From an uncultured Bacilli bacterium (GTDB taxonomy: Bacteria > Bacillota_I > Bacilli_A > RF39 > UBA660): a DNA stretch of 64,000 bases. The translations under genes and the position numbers were made by a program. The notes under the pieces were generated by a model. The model saw nothing but the letters and a program-made list of their open reading frames with translations. It did no database searches and had not been told where the DNA came from. Of this stretch, positions 8,465-16,358 are shown piece by piece. The stretch spans positions 31,539 through 95,538 of the forward strand of contig CAKPOS010000005.1 of the NCBI GenBank assembly GCA_934176955.1, given 5' to 3'. Within the stretch, counting starts at the first letter, position 1, and each line of letters starts with the position of its first letter.

Positions 8465-9961
8465 ATGAAGAAGAAAAAATTGGTTTTTAGTATTATTATA
8501 GGAATTATTTTTATTATAGGAATTGTTTCTTTTTATACAACTTTTTCTTTAGATGAAGAATATTCATTTGGGAGTGATATTTATTCTATTAAAGAGGGGA
8601 ATATTTTGAATATTTCTCCTAATACAGATGTTTCTTTATTTTATCAGTATTTTGATTTAGAGAATTGTACTTTGAAGGTAGTGGATAGAAATCAGAAAGA
8701 AATTACTTCAGGGTATGTTTTTAATCATAGTATGACTTTGTTATATAATAAAGATAATAAAGTAGTGGCTACTTATACTAATATTGTTAAGGGAGATATG
8801 AATTCTGATGGGATGGTTAATCAGGATGATATTAGTTTGTTTGGACAGTATTTAGTTGGAAATAATTCTTTTCCTTTAGATTTAGATATGGATGAAGATA
8901 AGGAAGTTCATGTTAATGATTTAATTCTTTTAGATAAGGCTATGAATGAAGATTATCGAGAATTAATGGTAGAGAAAGAGGATTATTTGTTACAATCTAA
9001 TGAAAAAGTGAGGATAAAGTATAAGGTTAGGCCTTCTTATGGAAAGAATACTAATTTGATATGGGAAAGTTTAGATTCTAATGTTGCTGTTGTTGATTCT
9101 GCTGGTAGAGTAATAGGAAAGAAACCTGGGGAAACAAAGATTATTTTGCGTACGTCTGATAAAAAGTTAGTGAAAGAAGTAAAAATAAAAGTAGATAATA
9201 CTATTCAATTATCTCAAAAAGAAGGGATAGCTTATATTGGAGGAGATTCTTTAGAGATTGGAATCAAGTCTGTTGATTATGAAGATATTACTTGTTCTTC
9301 AGAGAAAGTAGAAATTGCTGACTGTGAAGTTAAAAATAATAAATTAATAATTAAGCAAAAAAATCAAGGAAGTACGAATATTGTTGTTACTTCTAAGAAA
9401 TATGGTAATGTAACTTTTTATTTAGATGTGATGTCTGTTTATTTGAATGTGATGCCTAAGTATCTTTGTTCAACTCCAGGTAATGTTCAGTTGATTACAG
9501 TTAGTGCGATGAATAGTGGAGAATATTCTTTTGCTATTAGTAATTATGATGTGATATCTAGTGCTGATATGCAAGTATATAATGGTAGAAATATGTTAAG
9601 GATTAATATGGGTTCTATTCCTGGTAGAGCTACTCTTGCGGTTAAGGAAAGTCATGGTTATCAAAGTAATCAAATTACAGTAGATACTTATAAGCTTTCT
9701 ATTCCAGCAATTGGAGGAGTAGGAAATGTAGGCAAGGATTTGGAAACAGATATAGTAGGGGAAAATTTGGGGAAATTGACTTGTATGAGTCAAGATGAGA
9801 GTAAGGCTACTTGTGAAATTAAGGGAACTAAATTAGTTGTTCATTCTTTATCGATAGGGCAAGTAACAATTACGGTTAAGAATAGTTATTTATTTAGAGA
9901 AGAAAGTTATTCATGTGGTAGTGCTGATTATTTGGTTGTAATTAGGGAGGGGAAGGAATGA
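8465..9961 (+). CDS. secreted dockerin-like and bacterial Ig-like protein
   Basis: 498 residues. An N-terminal hydrophobic segment (about 6-27) anchors or exports the protein. Residues about 108-157 form a dockerin type I-like pair of calcium loops: GDMNSDGMVNQDDISLFGQY, then DLDMDEDKEVHVNDLILL. A Big_2-like domain follows (about 165-245), with the typical WESLDSNVAVVD and GRVIGKKPGETKIIL signature. The C-terminal half is further beta-sandwich sequence with paired cysteines. Dockerins bind cohesins, but no cohesin is recognised in the window; the next gene, overlapping by four bases, is a candidate partner. It is probably a surface or extracellular assembly protein. Family assignment is by motif only. 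Confidence 0.75.
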   Translation: MKKKKLVFSIIIGIIFIIGIVSFYTTFSLDEEYSFGSDIYSIKEGNILNISPNTDVSLFYQYFDLENCTLKVVDRNQKEITSGYVFNHSMTLLYNKDNKVVATYTNIVKGDMNSDGMVNQDDISLFGQYLVGNNSFPLDLDMDEDKEVHVNDLILLDKAMNEDYRELMVEKEDYLLQSNEKVRIKYKVRPSYGKNTNLIWESLDSNVAVVDSAGRVIGKKPGETKIILRTSDKKLVKEVKIKVDNTIQLSQKEGIAYIGGDSLEIGIKSVDYEDITCSSEKVEIADCEVKNNKLIIKQKNQGSTNIVVTSKKYGNVTFYLDVMSVYLNVMPKYLCSTPGNVQLITVSAMNSGEYSFAISNYDVISSADMQVYNGRNMLRINMGSIPGRATLAVKESHGYQSNQITVDTYKLSIPAIGGVGNVGKDLETDIVGENLGKLTCMSQDESKATCEIKGTKLVVHSLSIGQVTITVKNSYLFREESYSCGSADYLVVIREGKE

Positions 9962-11085
9962 AGAAAATATTTTTGATTTTGTTGTTGCTTGTTCCTTCTT
10001 CTGTTTTTGCTCTTTCTTTGAATTGTCCAGATGTGGTTTCACCTGGGGAAGATTTTGCTTGTACTTTATCTGAAACGGAGGTAACAGGGATAAAGTCTAA
10101 TGTAGAGTTAGTTGAGGGAATAGATTATCAAAAAATAGAAGTAAGTGAACCTTGGAAAATTTATTATCAATCCAAGAAGGGTTTTGTTTTGGGAAATATC
10201 AAAGAGAATCCTTCATTGGAAGCCAAGTTATCTTTTAAAGTTAATCGTGATGTAGTGGTAGGAAAGGAATTTGGTATTACTTTAAAAGAAATTGAAGAGA
10301 GTGATTTAGAAGTAAAAAATACTTCGAAAGACTTAATCTCTAGTAAGATAAAGGTTATTTCAGATGATAATTTTTTAAGTATTTTAGAAGTTAAAAATGA
10401 AAAGATGATGCCTAAATTTCAAGAAGATGTGATGACTTATTTTGTAGAAACTGAGAGAAATCAGGTTGAAATTTACGCAAGTCCTAAAGAACATTCTTCT
10501 AAGTTAGAAGGGGATACTGGAGTACATTTGTTAGAATATGGAATAAATTCGTTTCAAATTAAAGTTACTAGTGTAAGAGGAAATGTAAAAAAATATACTA
10601 TTTATGTTACGAGAAAAATCAAGAATAGTGGTTTAAATCGTGATGTTTCTTTGAAGAGTTTAGTGATTAATGGGCATAAAATTTCTTTAGAGAAGAATAA
10701 GTATTATTATCAATTAACTTTGGATAGTCAAGAAGAAAGGTTAAGTATTGATGCGATTGCTAATCATGATAAAACAAAAATAGAAATTATTCAGAAGGGC
10801 AAATTGGAAGTTGGGGATAATGAAGTTAAAATTGTTTTGACTGCTGAGAGTGGAGAGAAAAGTACTTATTTAGTTCATGTGGTTAGGAAGGAAAAATTAT
10901 CTAGTGATATTAGTTTGGATAATAGTCAAGAAAAAGATAAAGAAGTAAAAAATAATCAAAGTTCAAGTGATGAGATTTTTGGCGTGAATGGAGAAGTTTT
11001 TCCTCTTATTGTTTTTATTTTATGTATTATTGTTATTTTAGTGGTGAAAGTGATAAGAACTTGTGTCAAAAGAAGAGAAAAATAG
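9958..11085 (+). CDS. membrane-anchored cadherin-like beta-sandwich protein
   Basis: 375 residues with a signal peptide (KKIFLILLLLVPSSVFALS, about 2-20) and a C-terminal membrane helix (about 346-366) ending in a basic tail, so it is exposed and held by its C-terminus. The N-terminal domain, with two Cys (LNCPDVVSPGEDFACTLS), resembles a cohesin-type fold. Two cadherin-like beta-sandwich repeats follow: LSILEVKNEKMMPKFQEDVM...YTIYVTR and LKSLVINGHKISLEKNKYYY...YLVHVVR. The start codon overlaps the stop of the dockerin-like gene (ATGA), so both are made from one transcript. I infer a two-component surface complex; this is not shown. Confidence 0.7.
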   Translation: MKKIFLILLLLVPSSVFALSLNCPDVVSPGEDFACTLSETEVTGIKSNVELVEGIDYQKIEVSEPWKIYYQSKKGFVLGNIKENPSLEAKLSFKVNRDVVVGKEFGITLKEIEESDLEVKNTSKDLISSKIKVISDDNFLSILEVKNEKMMPKFQEDVMTYFVETERNQVEIYASPKEHSSKLEGDTGVHLLEYGINSFQIKVTSVRGNVKKYTIYVTRKIKNSGLNRDVSLKSLVINGHKISLEKNKYYYQLTLDSQEERLSIDAIANHDKTKIEIIQKGKLEVGDNEVKIVLTAESGEKSTYLVHVVRKEKLSSDISLDNSQEKDKEVKNNQSSSDEIFGVNGEVFPLIVFILCIIVILVVKVIRTCVKRREK

Positions 11086-11105
11086 TGAATTTATCTTGAT
11101 TTTGG

Positions 11106-11133
11106 TTGCTTTTAAAAGGACTTATGATATAAT
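11106..11133 (+). promoter_or_regulatory. sigma-A-type promoter for the first acetate kinase gene
   Basis: TTGCTT (11106-11111), 16-base spacer, TATAAT (11128-11133), 24 bases before the start codon. Confidence 0.6.
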
Positions 11134-11157
11134 ACGAATTAAGAAAGAGGTGGAATA

Positions 11158-12360
11158 ATGAAAATATTATCAGTAAATGCTGGTAGTTCAACTTTGAAGT
11201 TCCGTTTATATGAAATGCCTGAAGAAAAATTATTGATGAAAGGAAATATTGAAAGAATAGGTTTAAGTGATAGTCATTATAGTATTCGTATTGGGGATGC
11301 TAAAATAGAGAAGGAAGCTGAGATTAATGATCATAGTGATGCAGTTCAGATTCTTTTGAAAGAGTTAGTAGATAATAAAGTTATTGATAGTCTTGATAGT
11401 ATTAAGGCTGTTGGTCATCGTGTTGTTCATGGGGGAAATAAATATTCTAAGAGTGTTATTTTGACAAAGAGAGTAATGAAGGAGATTAATGAGATATCTT
11501 CTCTTGCTCCTTTACATAATCCTGCTAATTTGGTGGGAGCTAGTGCTTTTATGGAAGAAATTCCTGGTGCTGTTAATGTTGCTTGTTTTGATACTGCTTT
11601 TCATCAGACAATGAAGGATATTACTTATCTTTATCCTATTCCTTATGAATGGTATATTAAGTATGATGTTAGAAAGTATGGATTTCATGGGTTAAGTCAT
11701 AAGTATATTACAGAATATATGAAAAAAATGCTTAAAAATTCTAAGCCTAATTTAATTATTTGTCATATTGGTAATGGGGCTAGTATTAGTGCAATTAAAG
11801 ATGGGTATTGTATTGATACTTCTATGGGATTTACTCCTAATGCTGGTATTATGATGGGTACTCGTTGTGGGGATATTGATCATACAATTATTGAATATAT
11901 TAGTAATAAAACTGGATTATCTACAAAGAAGATTAATGAAATATTAAATAAAGAGAGTGGTCTTCAAGGGATTGCTGGTATGAGTGATTTAAGAGATTTA
12001 GATAGGGCTTATGAAGCTAGAGAAGAAAAAGTTTTATTAGCTTTTGATATGTATACAGATAGAATTTCTGAATATATTGCGAAATATTTTGTTAAGTTAG
12101 AGGGTAAAGTAGATGGAATTATTTTTACTGCTGGTGGTGGTGAAAATGATCCGATTATTCGAAAAGAGACTTTATTGAAATTAAAAGCTTTGGGGATTAA
12201 ATTAGATGAAGCTGTTAATGAAGAAATGATGACAAGAAAAGGTAAAGAAGGTAAGATTACTACTAAGGATTCTAAGATTGATTGTTATGTTATTCCTACT
12301 GATGAGGAATTGATGATAGCAAGAGATACTTATGCTTTAGCTGTAGAAGAGGGAAAATAA
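11158..12360 (+). CDS. ackA: acetate kinase, copy 1
   Basis: Acetate kinase moves the phosphate of acetyl phosphate to ADP, giving ATP and acetate, the last step of acetate fermentation. The 400 residues match the ASKHA family: N-terminal NAGSSTLKF, the phosphate loop HIGNGASISA, catalytic DTAFHQTM, and GFHGLSHKYI, TSMGFTP, MMGTRCGDID. Two family positions differ from the second copy (DIDH against DIDP, GLSH against GTSH), so substrate preference may differ. It has its own promoter and terminator and a good AAGAGGTG site. The partner Pta lies 45 kb away. Confidence 0.9.
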   Translation: MKILSVNAGSSTLKFRLYEMPEEKLLMKGNIERIGLSDSHYSIRIGDAKIEKEAEINDHSDAVQILLKELVDNKVIDSLDSIKAVGHRVVHGGNKYSKSVILTKRVMKEINEISSLAPLHNPANLVGASAFMEEIPGAVNVACFDTAFHQTMKDITYLYPIPYEWYIKYDVRKYGFHGLSHKYITEYMKKMLKNSKPNLIICHIGNGASISAIKDGYCIDTSMGFTPNAGIMMGTRCGDIDHTIIEYISNKTGLSTKKINEILNKESGLQGIAGMSDLRDLDRAYEAREEKVLLAFDMYTDRISEYIAKYFVKLEGKVDGIIFTAGGGENDPIIRKETLLKLKALGIKLDEAVNEEMMTRKGKEGKITTKDSKIDCYVIPTDEELMIARDTYALAVEEGK

Positions 12361-12371
12361 TAGATAGAGGA

Positions 12372-12401
12372 GAGAGAATGTTTATCGTTTTCTCTTTTTT
12401 T
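12372..12401 (+). terminator. terminator after the first acetate kinase gene
   Basis: GAGAGAATG (12372-12380) pairs with CGTTTTCTC (12386-12394), including G-U pairs, before a T-run. Confidence 0.65.
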
Positions 12402-12446
12402 GGGATAAATCTATTTCAGTATTTTAAGTTTAAAGCTAAGAATTTA

Positions 12447-12475
12447 TTGCTCTAGGGGTAAAAAAATAGTATAAT
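12447..12475 (+). promoter_or_regulatory. sigma-A-type promoter for the second acetate kinase gene
   Basis: TTGCTC (12447-12452), 17-base spacer, TATAAT (12470-12475), followed 24 bases later by the start codon. Confidence 0.6.
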
Positions 12476-12499
12476 ATTTAATAGAAAAGAGGTAATATA

Positions 12500-13681
12500 A
12501 TGAAAATAATGTCAATTAATACAGGAAGTAGTTCTTTAAAATTTAGTTTATTTGATATGGATAATAATGAACTAATTGCATCAGGACTTTTTGAGAGAGT
12601 AACCATTAAGGGTAGTTTTTATACGATTAAATATCATGGGGAGAAGATTTATGAAGAGGTGGAGATGCCTAATCATACTGTTGCCGTAAAAGTATTGTTA
12701 GATCGTTTGGTTACTAAAGGAATTATTCAATCTTTAGATGAAATAGGTGCTGTTGGTCATCGTTTGGTTCATGGTGCGGATAAATATGATCATTCTGTGA
12801 TAATTACTGATGAAGTAGTAGAGGATTTGAGAAGATTTTCTGATTTAGCTCCTCTTCATAATCCAGCAAATATTTTGGGGATAGAGGCTGCTCGTGAGGT
12901 ATTGCCTAATGTTCCTATGGTTGGTGTATTTGATACAGCTTTTCACCAAACAATGGATGAGGTTTCTTATATGTATCCTGTTCCTTATGAATGGTATGAG
13001 AAATATAAGGTAAGAAAATATGGTTTTCATGGTACTAGTCATTGTTATATTAGTAAGCAGATTCCTAAGTTATTAGGAAGAGATGAATATAAAGCAATTA
13101 TTTGTCATTTAGGAAGTGGTGGTAGTTTATCTGCTGTTCGTGATGGAAAATGTGTAGATACTTCTATGGGATTTACTCCACTTCCTGGGATTATGATGGG
13201 TACTCGTAGTGGTGATATTGATCCATCTATTATTCCTTTTATTGCAAAAAAAGAAAATAAAACTGCTGATGAGGTAGTTAATGAATTAAATAAAAAATCT
13301 GGATTTTTAGGATTAACTGAAAAATATAGTGATTTTAGAGATGTTTATGCTGGTGTTGAGGCTGGAGATGAGAAATGTATCTTAGCTTTTAATAAGTATG
13401 TTAGAACTGTTGTGAATTATATTGCAATGTATTATGTTGAATTAGGTGGAATAGATGCTATTTGCTTTACGGCTGGACTAGGAGAAAATGCTATCCCAGC
13501 TAGAAAGGCTATTGTAGAAAAGTTAGCTTGTCTTGGTATTAAATTAGATGAGAAAAAAAATAATACTAGAGGGGAAACAGTAGAGATATCTGCAGATGAT
13601 TCTTCTGTAAGGTTGTTTGTTATTCCTACGAATGAGGAATTGATGATAGCAACAGATACTTATGATTTATTAAAGAAGTAA
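12500..13681 (+). CDS. ackA: acetate kinase, copy 2
   Basis: A second full-length acetate kinase of 393 residues lies 139 bases after the first. It has NTGSSSLKFSLF, HLGSGGSLSAVRDG, DTAFHQTMDEVSYMYP, GFHGTSHCYI and MMGTRSGDIDPSI, so all catalytic segments are kept. The phosphate loop is HLGSGGS rather than the usual HLGNGAS. The two copies are clearly diverged, not a recent duplication, and each has its own promoter, allowing separate control. One may prefer propionate or another short acid; the sequence does not settle this. nrnA follows 30 bases downstream and is probably co-transcribed. Confidence 0.9.
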   Translation: MKIMSINTGSSSLKFSLFDMDNNELIASGLFERVTIKGSFYTIKYHGEKIYEEVEMPNHTVAVKVLLDRLVTKGIIQSLDEIGAVGHRLVHGADKYDHSVIITDEVVEDLRRFSDLAPLHNPANILGIEAAREVLPNVPMVGVFDTAFHQTMDEVSYMYPVPYEWYEKYKVRKYGFHGTSHCYISKQIPKLLGRDEYKAIICHLGSGGSLSAVRDGKCVDTSMGFTPLPGIMMGTRSGDIDPSIIPFIAKKENKTADEVVNELNKKSGFLGLTEKYSDFRDVYAGVEAGDEKCILAFNKYVRTVVNYIAMYYVELGGIDAICFTAGLGENAIPARKAIVEKLACLGIKLDEKKNNTRGETVEISADDSSVRLFVIPTNEELMIATDTYDLLKK

Positions 13682-13711
13682 TGGTTAAGGGAATAGAACA
13701 GAGAGGTTAAG

Positions 13712-14686
13712 ATGATTTTTTCAAATATCTATAAGAAAATTTATTATGAGATAAAGAAATATCCTAATATTGTTATAGCAAGGCATATTGGGGCTGATCC
13801 TGATGCTTTAGGGAGTCAATTTGCTTTAAGAGAGTTGATTAAAAATAAATTCCCAAAGAAACAGGTTTATGCTATTGGGAATCATTCTAGTCGTTTTAAG
13901 TTTATGGGAATATTAGATAAGGTAGAGGAAGTAGATAAAAATAATACGCTTTTGATTGTTTTGGATACGCCTGATATAAAGAGAATTGATGGGGTTCATT
14001 TAGAGGATTATGAGCATATTATAAAAATAGATCATCACCCTTTTGTGGAGAAATTTGGAAGTATTGAACTTATTGATGATAGTGCTTCTTCGACTTGTCA
14101 GTTGATTATTGAGTTTTTACTTAAGAATAGATTGAAGGTTGATGATAGTATTGCAAAGAATCTTTATCTTGGTGTTATTTCTGATACAGGAAGGTTTATG
14201 CATAATTATACGAGTAAGAGAACTTTTGAGTTAATTACAATTCTTTTGGAGAAATCAAATATTGATTTTACTTCTTTGTATGAGCCTCTTTATATGCGAC
14301 CTTTAGCAGAGATAAGGTTCCAGGGATATATTTTAGAGAATATGACGGTTACGGATAATGGGGTTGCTTATATTAAAATAACAGAAGCAATGTTAAAGGA
14401 ATTTGGTGTTGATTCTGCTAGTGCTGGAAATATTATTAGTGATTTGAAGTGTGTTAGTGAGATTTTGGTTTGGTTATTTTTGACTGAAGATAAGAAAAGT
14501 AATTTAATTCGAGCTAATATTCGTTCTCGTGGACCTATTATTAATGAGATTGCTGCTATTTATGGTGGTGGTGGTCATAAGTTTGCTTCTGGTGCTAGAT
14601 TAACTAGTTGGAGTCAAGCGGATAATTTGATTAAAGATTTAGATAATACTTCTGGAATGTATATTGAAGAAATTTCTGTGGAATAA
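13712..14686 (+). CDS. nrnA: bifunctional oligoribonuclease/pAp phosphatase, DHH family
   Basis: NrnA degrades very short RNAs to mononucleotides and removes the 3' phosphate from pAp. At 324 residues it has the full DHH-DHHA1 architecture. HIGADPDALGS (about 25-35) and IDHHPF (about 110) hold the metal ligands, LGVISDTGRF is the third metal motif, and GGGGHKFASGA near residue 290 is the DHHA1 nucleotide-binding loop. It follows the second ackA and ends at the hairpin starting at 14685. Confidence 0.88.
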   Translation: MIFSNIYKKIYYEIKKYPNIVIARHIGADPDALGSQFALRELIKNKFPKKQVYAIGNHSSRFKFMGILDKVEEVDKNNTLLIVLDTPDIKRIDGVHLEDYEHIIKIDHHPFVEKFGSIELIDDSASSTCQLIIEFLLKNRLKVDDSIAKNLYLGVISDTGRFMHNYTSKRTFELITILLEKSNIDFTSLYEPLYMRPLAEIRFQGYILENMTVTDNGVAYIKITEAMLKEFGVDSASAGNIISDLKCVSEILVWLFLTEDKKSNLIRANIRSRGPIINEIAAIYGGGGHKFASGARLTSWSQADNLIKDLDNTSGMYIEEISVE

Positions 14687-14740
14687 AATACTTAAATAGA
14701 TTTGTCTTGTTTAGTAAGATGGAGTCTAGATAAGTATTTT
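14685..14740 (+). repeat. AAAATACT-family hairpin after nrnA
   Basis: AAAATACTTA (14685-14694) pairs with TAAGTATTTT (14731-14740). Inside, TAGATTT pairs with GGAGTCTA and TCTT with AAGA, around the loop GTTTAGT. T-rich sequence follows, so it can act as the nrnA terminator. The same outer stem recurs at other gene ends in the window. Confidence 0.55.
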
Positions 14741-14770
14741 TTTCCTATTAATTATCTTTGATTATAATTG

Positions 14771-14800
14771 AAAAAAGACTCTGATTAAGAGCCTTTTTTA
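14771..14800. terminator. bidirectional terminator between nrnA and prsA
   Basis: An A-tract, the arms CTCT and AGAG with a five-base loop, and a T-tract lie between two converging genes. Confidence 0.55.
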
Positions 14801-16171
14801 TTTATATTGTTTGCAATAGTTTTCATATTTAGTTTTCATGTCAGTATCACTAAAGTTGATATTTTTTTCATTTCTTAAAGAAATTAAAGATTTATATAAT
14901 AAGTTAGAATCAGCTGATTTTTTGTCTGATACTAAGTTAGATATGATTTTATCTCTTGATTTTTTTAAAGATGGTTTCTTCTTTTGATCTAGACGATGAA
15001 TAATGTGATATCCATAAGATGTTTTTACTGGTTCATCTGAATATGAATTGTCATCCATTTTCTTTAAAGCAGTCATGAATGATTTTTCTAAAGAAGCATC
15101 CCAAGATTGGTAAGATAAGTCTTCATAAGTAATTTTATCTTTATAATCTTTTTGAATTTGTTCCCAGCTTGTTCCGTCATTTAATTTAGTAATGATTTCT
15201 TCTGCTAATTTTTTCGCATCTTCGTCACTTAATTTTTTGCTGTTATCTTTATCACTATCTGATTTAACTTCTATTAAGATATGTTGTGTATTAATGTCTC
15301 CAAATACATTTTCGTCATAATATTTTTTGATTTCATCTTCTGTTAGATTTTTCTTAATATAGTCTTCTAGGTATTTATTTCTTCTATAATCAAGTCTTAA
15401 ATAGTCTAAGAAAGCATCGTAGCTAGAGAATCCATTTTTTTCTAAGAATTGTTCTTGTGTATAATTGTAGTATTGTTTATAAGTGTTGAAATAATATTCT
15501 GCGTTAGATTTAACTTCACTTGTCATGGTATCGTTTTCAGGATACATTTTGGTAAGTAAGTCGTTATCAATTTTATCTAAAAGTAGGCTAACGGAATAGT
15601 AACTTTTCATGTCTTCATATAAATCGTTTGCTGTATATGTTTTTTTGTTTATTTTAACAACGGGTTGTGTTCCATCTTTTAGGGTAGCAATTCTATCTGG
15701 CCATATTACAAAGGCAATTAGGGTTGATATTAATACTCCTGCAATGAATGAATAAATGGCAACATGATTTTTTTCGAAAAATACTGATACTTCTGTTAAC
15801 TTGTTAGAATGATTTTTAGAAGTATTGATTTTTTTCTTTTTTTCTTTAGCAATTTTTTCTACTTTTTCTACTTTTTTTCTTAATTCTTCTTCTTTCTTTT
15901 TTTCTTGTTTTTTTGTTTCTTTTACTTCTTCTTCTTCTGGTGTTTCCATATCTTCTAAATCTTCGTCTTCTTCTTCTTCTAAATCTTTAGAAGGGATTAC
16001 TTTTTTTTCTTCTTTTTCTTTCGTTTCGTCTTTCTTTTTTGTTTCTTTTTTTTCTTTAGTAGTACTGTTCATATTTTTAGTTTTACTTAAACTTTCCTCT
16101 TTATCTTTTGTTTTTTCTTTTGTATTAGTTTTTGATGAGGTAGTCTTTTTTTCTTCTTTTTCTTTGCTCAC
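14798..16171 (-). CDS. membrane-bound PrsA-like foldase (parvulin peptidyl-prolyl isomerase)
   Basis: PrsA-type foldases help exported proteins fold at the outer face of the membrane. Start chosen at GTG 16171, eight bases after AAGGAGG; the upstream ATG ignores that site. The protein has three parts. Residues 1-130 are an extremely Lys/Glu-rich cytoplasmic tail, one membrane helix follows (about 136-158, YSFIAGVLISTLIAFVIW), and a SurA_N-like plus PpiC-like domain fills the rest, with INTQHILIEVKSDSDK and the closing TSYGYHIIHRLDQKKK. The domain is attached by a helix, not by a lipobox Cys as in Bacillus PrsA, and the long charged cytoplasmic tail is unusual. The gene runs against its neighbours. 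Confidence 0.8.
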   Translation of the reverse strand: MSKEKEEKKTTSSKTNTKEKTKDKEESLSKTKNMNSTTKEKKETKKKDETKEKEEKKVIPSKDLEEEEDEDLEDMETPEEEEVKETKKQEKKKEEELRKKVEKVEKIAKEKKKKINTSKNHSNKLTEVSVFFEKNHVAIYSFIAGVLISTLIAFVIWPDRIATLKDGTQPVVKINKKTYTANDLYEDMKSYYSVSLLLDKIDNDLLTKMYPENDTMTSEVKSNAEYYFNTYKQYYNYTQEQFLEKNGFSSYDAFLDYLRLDYRRNKYLEDYIKKNLTEDEIKKYYDENVFGDINTQHILIEVKSDSDKDNSKKLSDEDAKKLAEEIITKLNDGTSWEQIQKDYKDKITYEDLSYQSWDASLEKSFMTALKKMDDNSYSDEPVKTSYGYHIIHRLDQKKKPSLKKSRDKIISNLVSDKKSADSNLLYKSLISLRNEKNINFSDTDMKTKYENYCKQYK

Positions 16172-16303
16172 CTTTATTCCTCCTTTTAAAAAGTACATTA
16201 CTATCATAGCAAAAAACGTTTTGTATTACAACCTTAAATTAATATTGTTAGGGAAAAAGTTAAAAATTATAACTTATAATTAACAAAAATGGTAGAAATG
16301 TAA

Positions 16304-16332
16304 TTGCTAGTTTTTCTTATCTATGTTATAAT
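16304..16332 (+). promoter_or_regulatory. sigma-A-type promoter for the coupling-protein gene
   Basis: TTGCTA (16304-16309), 17-base spacer, TATAAT (16327-16332), 26 bases before the chosen start. It lies in the divergent space with prsA. Confidence 0.6.
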
Positions 16333-16358
16333 TAATGTTGTTTATGGAGGGAAAACAT

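Noticed and set aside
15825..16283. Phe/Ser-rich frame on the + strand opposite prsA
   Set aside because: It is the antisense shadow of the Lys/Glu-rich tail of the foldase gene.
16335..16358. Upstream ATG-proximal extension of the coupling ATPase
   Set aside because: The extension overlaps the GGAGGGA site that fits ATG 16359.
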